From contig USFK01000056.1 in the NCBI GenBank assembly GCA_900553935.1, positions 1 through 8,031 of the forward strand: 8,031 nt of DNA, in the 5' to 3' direction. Origin of the DNA: an uncultured Collinsella sp. GTDB taxonomy: Bacteria > Actinomycetota > Coriobacteriia > Coriobacteriales > Coriobacteriaceae. How positions within the stretch are numbered: position 1 is the stretch's first letter; every line of letters begins with the position of its first letter. Positions 1 through 3,966 of the stretch are shown in pieces. A program made the translations under genes and the position numbers. The notes beneath the pieces were generated by a model. That model saw nothing but the letters and a program-made list of their open reading frames with translations, did no database searches and was not told where the DNA came from.

Positions 1-2
1 TC

Positions 3-458
3 GCGATCTCGACGAATGTGGTCATCTCGCTCGGTATGGTCGGTGCTCTGTCTATTGTCCGCTACCGCACGGCGGTCAAGGACCCGCTCGACCTGCTGTA
101 TCTGTTTTGGGCCATTACCACGGGCATTACGGCGGGCGCCGGCATGTATGCGCTCGTGGGGCTTACGGCGGTGGTGATCGTGGTGATGATTGCCGGATTT
201 GCGAGCCACCAGGACAAGGCGCGCGTGTACATGATGGTTATCCACTACACTGGCCAGACCACCGGCGACGATATCGTGCGCGCGTTTGGGCGCACTAAGT
301 TTTCCGTCAAGTCCAAGACCATGCGCGGCGACAAGGTCGAGATGGCCGTCGAGGTGTTCTCGGACGGCGTTGGTATGCCCTACGCCGATGCGATTCGCGC
401 GCTCGACGGCGTTGAGGACCTGACGCTCATCCAGTACAACGGCGAATATCACGGCTAA
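3..458 (+). CDS. DUF4956 family membrane protein, C-terminal part (5' end outside window)
   Basis: The reading frame is open from the first bases and ends at TAA 456-458, giving 151 visible residues. The first candidate start is a GTG at 18, but the frame continues upstream as AISTN before it, and family members carry further N-terminal membrane helices, so the gene most likely begins before the window. The stretch MVGALSIVRYRTAVKDPLD is the signature of DUF4956. It is followed by a hydrophobic region of about 37 residues (LLYLFWAITTG to VVMIAGF) that would form one or two membrane helices, then a soluble C-terminal domain of about 85 residues (from SHQDKARVYM). The family is an inner-membrane protein of unknown biochemical role, known to occur near CotH-kinase and VTC-type polyphosphate polymerase genes; that context cannot be tested here because the upstream DNA is missing. 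Family assignment is from recognition of the motif. Confidence 0.85.
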   Translation, partial: AISTNVVISLGMVGALSIVRYRTAVKDPLDLLYLFWAITTGITAGAGMYALVGLTAVVIVVMIAGFASHQDKARVYMMVIHYTGQTTGDDIVRAFGRTKFSVKSKTMRGDKVEMAVEVFSDGVGMPYADAIRALDGVEDLTLIQYNGEYHG

Positions 459-465
459 CTATGTT

Positions 466-487
466 CCGGCGTTTTAACAAAAGCCGG
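466..487 (+). terminator. Small hairpin after the DUF4956 gene, possible weak terminator
   Basis: CCGGC (466-470) pairs with GCCGG (483-487), and inside it TTTT pairs with AAAA around an AAC loop with one bulged G. It starts 8 bp after the stop codon. There is no T-tract downstream, so it does not look like a standard intrinsic terminator. Its position after the stop codon is the main reason for listing it. Confidence 0.3.
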
Positions 488-510
488 ACCGCTCGACGCT
501 GCGCGGACAT

Positions 511-594
511 CTGCCGGGCGATCTGCCGCTCAAACCGTCGCTCGCGTACATAAAGTACGCGTCGCTCCTCTTTCGCGGCACCTCGCCACGGCAG
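511..594. repeat. 84-bp imperfect inverted repeat (REP/MITE-like or RNA hairpin)
   Basis: The element is symmetrical about position 552. Its centre is a perfect hairpin CGCGTAC-ATAAA-GTACGCG (543-561). Moving outward, TGCCGC (524-529) pairs with GCGGCA (575-580), GGCGA (517-521) with TCGCC (583-587), and CTGCCG (511-516) with CGGCAG (589-594), with one unpaired A at 588. The pairs between core and outer arms are mostly mismatched. Together with its flanks it occupies the 204-bp gap between the DUF4956 and PLP-protein genes, where I see no convincing gene. Such structures in intergenic DNA are often dispersed repeats, but no second copy exists in this window, so that reading is inference. Confidence 0.5.
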
Positions 595-662
595 CTGCCC
601 GCTCGCTGGCGTACGATCTTCACGGATGGTTTATTCGGTTCGGTTTTTGGGGACGGTGTTGC

Positions 663-1667
663 GTGGACGTGCAACAGTTAGAAGAGGACTGGGCTGTCAG
701 GGCTGGTGCGCGTGAGGCGCGTCTTGTTGCGGCCTCGCATGTGCCGGCGGCGCTGTCGATGCTGGGGATTGTGCAGCCCGGCGATCGCTTGGTGGCCTTT
801 GCGGACGACTTTGCCGATGCATTTGCCTGCGGCTTTGATGGCTGCGATGTTGCGCTGGTGGGGGAGCCTGCGGCTGCGGCGTTTGCTGCTGCGTCCGAAG
901 GCTTTGATGCTTCGTTTGATGCCGAGGGGCCGCACCTGTGGTGGTTCGTCAACTCCATCGGCGGGTTTGGTCTGCGTGTGCCCGACCTTCGCGCTCTGGG
1001 CCGCGCCGCTCGTGAGCCGCATGCGCTGCTCGTGGTTGATAACACTGCGTCAGGCGTCTTTGGGTGCAACCCGCTGCGTCTGGGTGCCGTGCTTTCGCTC
1101 GAGGCACTCGACCGTGTGTGTGCCGGCGTTGCGCCGCGCAAACTCGTCGCCGCTTCGGTGGCGCGCTCGCAGCTTAAGCGCCATCGCGTGGATGCCGCCG
1201 CCGAGTGTGCGTATGCGCTTCTTGCGGATTGCGGTGCGTCTGCACTCGACCTTTCTGTTAATGAGGCTTGCATGCTGGAGCGGGGGCTGTCTTCGCTCGA
1301 CGCTCGCATGCAGGCCCACTTCGACCGCGCACGTGCACTGGCCGAGTATCTGGCTGCCAACGAGATGGTGCGCAACGTGCGCTATCCAGGGCTGGGTTCG
1401 CATCCCGATCATGCGGTTGCAACGGGAATCCTCGAGCACGGCTTTGGCCCGGCAGTTGAGTTTGACCTTATCGAGCGAAGTGCGGGTGAGCTGTTCGACA
1501 CATTGCCGGGGGAGTTCCGCACATCACCCGCCGGCGGCGCAACGACGCGCCTTTCGGCTCCACGCGGTAAGCAGGGGAGCACCATCCGCCTCTTCGCCGG
1601 TATCGACGATCCCCTGGTTGTAGCGTCCACCCTAGACAGCGCCCTTCGCAAGTTAGCTACTCTTTGA
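663..1667 (+). CDS. Truncated Cys/Met-metabolism PLP-fold protein, probably without catalytic lysine
   Basis: The 334-residue protein resembles the cystathionine gamma-synthase / methionine gamma-lyase family (fold-type I, PF01053), whose members are usually about 380-400 residues and make or break C-S bonds. Family landmarks are: the PGDRLVAF segment near residue 40; LLVVDNT with Asp126, matching the Asp that binds the PLP ring nitrogen; VRNVRYPGLGSHPDHAVA; and STIRLFAGIDDP with Arg309, matching the substrate-carboxylate Arg. In the family the PLP lysine sits 25 residues after that Asp; here that position is Arg151 (EALDRV replaces HSATKY). The phosphate-binding SGM motif reads SHV, the E-P-NP motif is absent, and about 50 N-terminal residues are missing. 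The start is GTG 663, preceded by GGGG at 649-652; no better in-frame start is visible. It converges on the regulator gene, with an 11-bp overlap. Codons are more T-ending than in guaB/leuS, suggesting lower expression. Ordinary transsulfuration activity is doubtful; the actual function is unknown. Confidence 0.75.
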   Translation: MDVQQLEEDWAVRAGAREARLVAASHVPAALSMLGIVQPGDRLVAFADDFADAFACGFDGCDVALVGEPAAAAFAAASEGFDASFDAEGPHLWWFVNSIGGFGLRVPDLRALGRAAREPHALLVVDNTASGVFGCNPLRLGAVLSLEALDRVCAGVAPRKLVAASVARSQLKRHRVDAAAECAYALLADCGASALDLSVNEACMLERGLSSLDARMQAHFDRARALAEYLAANEMVRNVRYPGLGSHPDHAVATGILEHGFGPAVEFDLIERSAGELFDTLPGEFRTSPAGGATTRLSAPRGKQGSTIRLFAGIDDPLVVASTLDSALRKLATL

Positions 1668-2001
1668 TGCTGGCGATGAGGTCGTCGGCTTTTGAGGCGA
1701 TGACGTTGTTGATGTCGGCCTGCAGCTCTTCGTACACCGCTATGGCTCGCTCGCCGGAGGGGGTAAGCGTGGATCCGCGGGCTCCGTCGCGCTCGATGAG
1801 CTTGCAGCCCAGCTGGCCTTCGGCCTCGTTTACGATGCGCCAGGCCTTGGAATACGCCATGCCCATGCTCTTGGCGGCACGGTTGAGCGAGTGTTCGTGG
1901 GCAATACCCTGCAGCAGCAAGACGCAGCCGTGGCCGAACACGCCCGGCAGGTCTTTGTCGCACGCTTGAATGACCAACTTTGCCGTCGTCTTGTACTTCA
2001 T
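1657..2001 (-). CDS. ModE/LysR-like winged-helix transcriptional regulator (DNA-binding domain only)
   Basis: The protein of 114 residues matches the N-terminal DNA-binding domain of ModE and related LysR-like regulators. The helix-turn-helix lies at about residues 38-62 (SLNRAAKSMGMAYSKAWRIV), the wing at 68-84 (KLIERDGARGSTLTPSGE), and a long C-terminal helix at 85-113 probably dimerises. ModE itself is about 260 residues with C-terminal molybdate-binding domains; those are absent, so the ligand, if any, is unknown. ATG 2001 is chosen as start, with GGGGAG 11 bases and GGAG 3 bases upstream; a GTG at 2010 would add three residues and has a Shine-Dalgarno that is too close. The gene is divergent from guaB and its TAG stop lies inside the end of the PLP-protein gene. 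Regulation of guaB, of the PLP-protein gene or of itself is possible from position only. Confidence 0.8.
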   Translation of the reverse strand: MKYKTTAKLVIQACDKDLPGVFGHGCVLLLQGIAHEHSLNRAAKSMGMAYSKAWRIVNEAEGQLGCKLIERDGARGSTLTPSGERAIAVYEELQADINNVIASKADDLIASIKE

Positions 2002-2026
2002 ACGCTCCACGTCTCCCCGCTAAAGT

Positions 2027-2054
2027 GTTTGCTGGGCAAACGCAAAGCCTGCGT
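2027..2054. promoter_or_regulatory. Two adjacent short inverted repeats upstream of the regulator, operator candidates
   Basis: GTTTGC-TGG-GCAAAC (2027-2041) is a perfect 6-bp inverted repeat. It is followed immediately, sharing two bases, by ACGCA-AAGCC-TGCGT (2040-2054), a 5-bp inverted repeat. They lie 26-53 bp upstream of the regulator's ATG, between it and its candidate promoter, where an autoregulatory site could be. Size fits a dimeric winged-helix binding site, but no known consensus is recognised. Confidence 0.35.
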
Positions 2055-2085
2055 CAAACCCTCGTGTGCTCTTCTTAAATCATGC

Positions 2086-2091
2086 ATTGTA
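2086..2091 (-). promoter_or_regulatory. Candidate extended -10 promoter for the regulator gene
   Basis: Read on the minus strand, the sequence is TGC-TACAAT, an extended -10 (TGn) followed by a hexamer with 5 of 6 matches to TATAAT. No good -35 is seen 17 bp upstream, as is common for extended -10 promoters. Transcription would start near 2079, giving an untranslated leader of about 78 bases that contains the two inverted repeats. Confidence 0.35.
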
Positions 2092-2115
2092 GCAGTCAAA
2101 GTACGTTAAGATACT
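2087..2115 (+). promoter_or_regulatory. guaB: Candidate sigma70-type promoter for guaB
   Basis: TTGTAG (2087-2092) and GATACT (2110-2115) are separated by 17 bp, matching the consensus at 3 of 6 and 4 of 6 bases. The -35 overlaps the -10 proposed for the opposite-strand regulator gene. Start of transcription would be near 2121, leaving a leader of about 74 bases to the guaB ATG. The match is modest and unproven. Confidence 0.35.
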
Positions 2116-2124
2116 TCCCCAGTA

Positions 2125-2144
2125 TTGGGCGCCCAAGGTTGGGC
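2125..2144. promoter_or_regulatory. 12-bp perfect palindrome plus third half-site in the guaB leader
   Basis: TTGGGCGCCCAA (2125-2136) is a perfect palindrome, and the half-site TTGGGC recurs at 2139-2144. In RNA the middle arm could pair with the third arm (GCCCA-AGGT-TGGGC). It sits just after the candidate guaB transcription start, so it could be a repressor operator or a leader structure. It is not a purine riboswitch by any feature I recognise. Confidence 0.4.
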
Positions 2145-2194
2145 TGGGTCCTACGAGGCCTGCAGCCGACCGGTCGCATGGAAAAAGGAGAAAC

Positions 2195-3706
2195 ATGGCT
2201 ACGTTCTTTCCCGGTGAGTCCCACACGTTTTCGGAGTATCTGCTGGTCCCTGGCTATTCGTCCTCGCAGTGCATCCCCAACAACGTCTCTCTTAAGACGC
2301 CGCTAACCCGCTTCAAGCGCGGTGAGAAGCCGGCAATCACCCTGAACATCCCCATGGTTTCCGCCATTATGCAGTCCGTCTCGGGCGTCGACATGGGTGT
2401 CGCGCTCGCTACCTAGGGTGGCCTGTCCTTCATCTACGGTTCTCAGACCCCCGAGTCCGAGGCCGCCATGGTCAAGGCCGTCAAGGATCACAAGGCCGGC
2501 TTTGTTCAGTCCGATTCCACGCTGACCCCCGACATGACCATGGAACAGGTCATCGAGCTCAAGGAGAAGACCGGTCACTCCACCATGCCGGTCACCGACG
2601 ACGGCACCCCCAAGGGCAAGCTCCTGGGTATCGTCACCAGCCGTGACTATCGTCCCAGCCGCGATGACCATCAGAAGAAGGTCTCCGAGTTCATGACCCC
2701 GCGTGAGCAGCTCATCGTGGGCGACAAGAACATCAGCCTCAAGGTTGCCAACGACGTCATTTGGGACAACAAGCTCAACGCCCTGCCTATTGTCGACGAT
2801 AACGATCACCTTATGGGCATCGTCTTCCGCAAGGACTACGACAGCCACAAGACCAACCCCAACGAGCTGCTCGATAACGACAAGCGCTACATGGTCGGCG
2901 CCGGTATCAACACCCGCGACTATGCCGAGCGCGTGCCGCTGCTCATCGAGGCTGGCGCCGATGTCCTGTGCATCGACTCCTCCGAGGGCTTCAGTGAGTG
3001 GCAGAAGCGCACCATCGAGTGGATTCGCGCCAACTACGGCGAGGACGTCAAGGTCGGTGCCGGTAACGTCGTCGACGCCGAGGGCTTCCGCTTCTTGGCC
3101 GACTGCGGTGCCGACTTCATCAAGGTCGGTATCGGCGGCGGTTCCATCTGCATCACTCGCGAGACCAAGGGTATCGGTCGTGGCCAGGCCACCGCGCTGA
3201 TCGACGTCTGCCGCGCCCGTGACGAGTACTACGAGGAGACCGGTGTTTACGTGCCCGTGTGCTCCGACGGCGGTATCGTATACGACTACCACATGACGCT
3301 CGCCCTTGCTATGGGTGCCGACTTTATGATGCTGGGTCGCTACTTCGCCCGCTTCGATGAGAGCCCGACCGAGCGCGTCAACGTCAACGGCCAGTACATG
3401 AAGGAGTACTGGGGCGAGGGTTCTGCGCGTGCTCGCAACTGGCAGCGCTACGACCTGGGCGGCGCGGCGAAGCTCAGCTTCGTCGAGGGCGTCGACTCCT
3501 ACGTGCCGTACGCCGGACCGCTCAAGGAGAATGTCGACAACTCGCTGCTCAAGGTCCGCTCCACGATGTGCAACTGCGGCGCCCTCTCGATCCCCGAGCT
3601 CCAGGAAAAGGCGCGCCTGACGCTGGTGAGCTCGACCTCGATCGTCGAAGGCGGCGCCCACGACGTCGTGGTGAAAGATTCGCAGCAGTCTGTGTCTTAT
3701 CGATAG
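2195..3706 (+). pseudogene. guaB: guaB, IMP dehydrogenase, with in-frame amber stop at codon 74
   Basis: IMP dehydrogenase oxidises IMP to XMP with NAD+, the committed step of guanine nucleotide synthesis in the cytosol. The frame runs 504 codons from ATG 2195 (AAAGGAG at 2184-2190) to TAG 3706 and resembles the 503-residue T. foetus-type enzyme throughout. It has a first barrel segment (1-106), paired CBS domains (about 107-230), then the main barrel. Catalytic Cys319 lies in GGGSICITRE, Asp261 in LCIDSSEG, and the flap dyad Arg418-Tyr419 in NWQRYDLGG. The single defect is TAG at 2414-2416 (codon 74), where relatives have Glu or Gln in the ALA-x-GG motif. The frame and codon bias continue undisturbed after it, so the change is recent, a sequencing/assembly error, or tolerated by readthrough. 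Restart at ATG 2468 (Met92) would give a 412-residue protein lacking essential barrel strands, and has no clear Shine-Dalgarno. Identity is certain; whether it is functional is open. Confidence 0.93.
2414..2416 (+). other. guaB: In-frame TAG (amber) codon inside guaB
   Basis: The context is GCT ACC TAG GGT GGC, in the reading frame shared by ATG 2195 and the downstream IMP dehydrogenase sequence. It is one base from CAG (Gln) and from GAG (Glu), the residues expected before the conserved Gly-Gly. No other stop or frameshift interrupts the gene. Confidence 0.95.
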
Positions 3707-3726
3707 GTATAAGAGCTGCACATAAA

Positions 3727-3796
3727 GGTTGAGTATCAACCACGTTATTTAGATAAAGCGAGATGCCTGCAAGTCGCAGGCATCTCGCTTGTTGTA
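3727..3796 (+). terminator. Terminator region of guaB: two hairpins
   Basis: A small hairpin GGTTGA-GTA-TCAACC (3727-3741) comes first. It is followed by a perfect 15-bp stem AAGCGAGATGCCTGC (3756-3770) / GCAGGCATCTCGCTT (3776-3790) with loop AAGTC. The following bases GTTGTATTTG are only moderately T-rich, so termination may be less sharp than at the leuS end. Location just after guaB and before leuS supports a terminator role. Confidence 0.75.
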
Positions 3797-3815
3797 TTTG
3801 CTATCATCAACCAAG

Positions 3816-3956
3816 TTAACCTTAGGGTCGGGCGGCTTAGCTTTGTTCGCTACAAGTTCCGCACGCAAAGAAGAGCACTTAATGTGCTCTTCGTCTTGCG
3901 CAGGACTGTCCGCAGTAGCGAATAAAGCTAAGCCGCCCGACCCCAGCTAAGATTAA
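3816..3956. repeat. Long inverted repeat in the leuS leader, reaching the Shine-Dalgarno
   Basis: The core arms are 29 bases each, at 3825-3853 and 3915-3943, and pair completely apart from one G-U wobble (3845-3923). The left arm begins GGGTCGGGCGGCTTAGC. An outer stem TTAACCTTAG (3816-3825) with CTAAGATTAA (3947-3956) extends it, with one mismatch and a small bulge, and takes in two As of the leuS AAAGGAG. Inside, CGCAA (3864-3868) pairs with TTGCG (3896-3900), and GAAGAGCAC (3870-3878) with GTGCTCTTC (3884-3892) around TTAAT. The result is one long rod with an internal hairpin. It lacks the conserved T-box sequence expected of some aminoacyl-tRNA synthetase leaders. It may be a leader RNA structure or a non-autonomous mobile repeat; no protein is encoded in it. 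A TTAA flanks both ends, which may be chance. Confidence 0.8.
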
Positions 3957-3966
3957 AGGAGCTGAT

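Noticed and set aside
474..674. A 66-codon minus-strand frame over the 84-bp inverted repeat.
   Set aside because: It is explained by the palindromic structure; no recognisable domain or ribosome binding site, so not reported as a gene.
620..1375. A 251-codon minus-strand frame opposite the PLP-fold gene.
   Set aside because: Its product is a Ser/Ala/Arg-rich sequence without domains; the plus-strand frame shows clear family motifs.
2303..3739. A 478-codon open frame on the minus strand opposite guaB.
   Set aside because: It is a shadow of guaB; the translation has no family resemblance and has no sensible Shine-Dalgarno or neighbours.
3801..3966. A T-box riboswitch before leuS.
   Set aside because: The conserved T-box antiterminator sequence is not present, and the structure is a single long symmetrical rod, not a multi-stem T-box.
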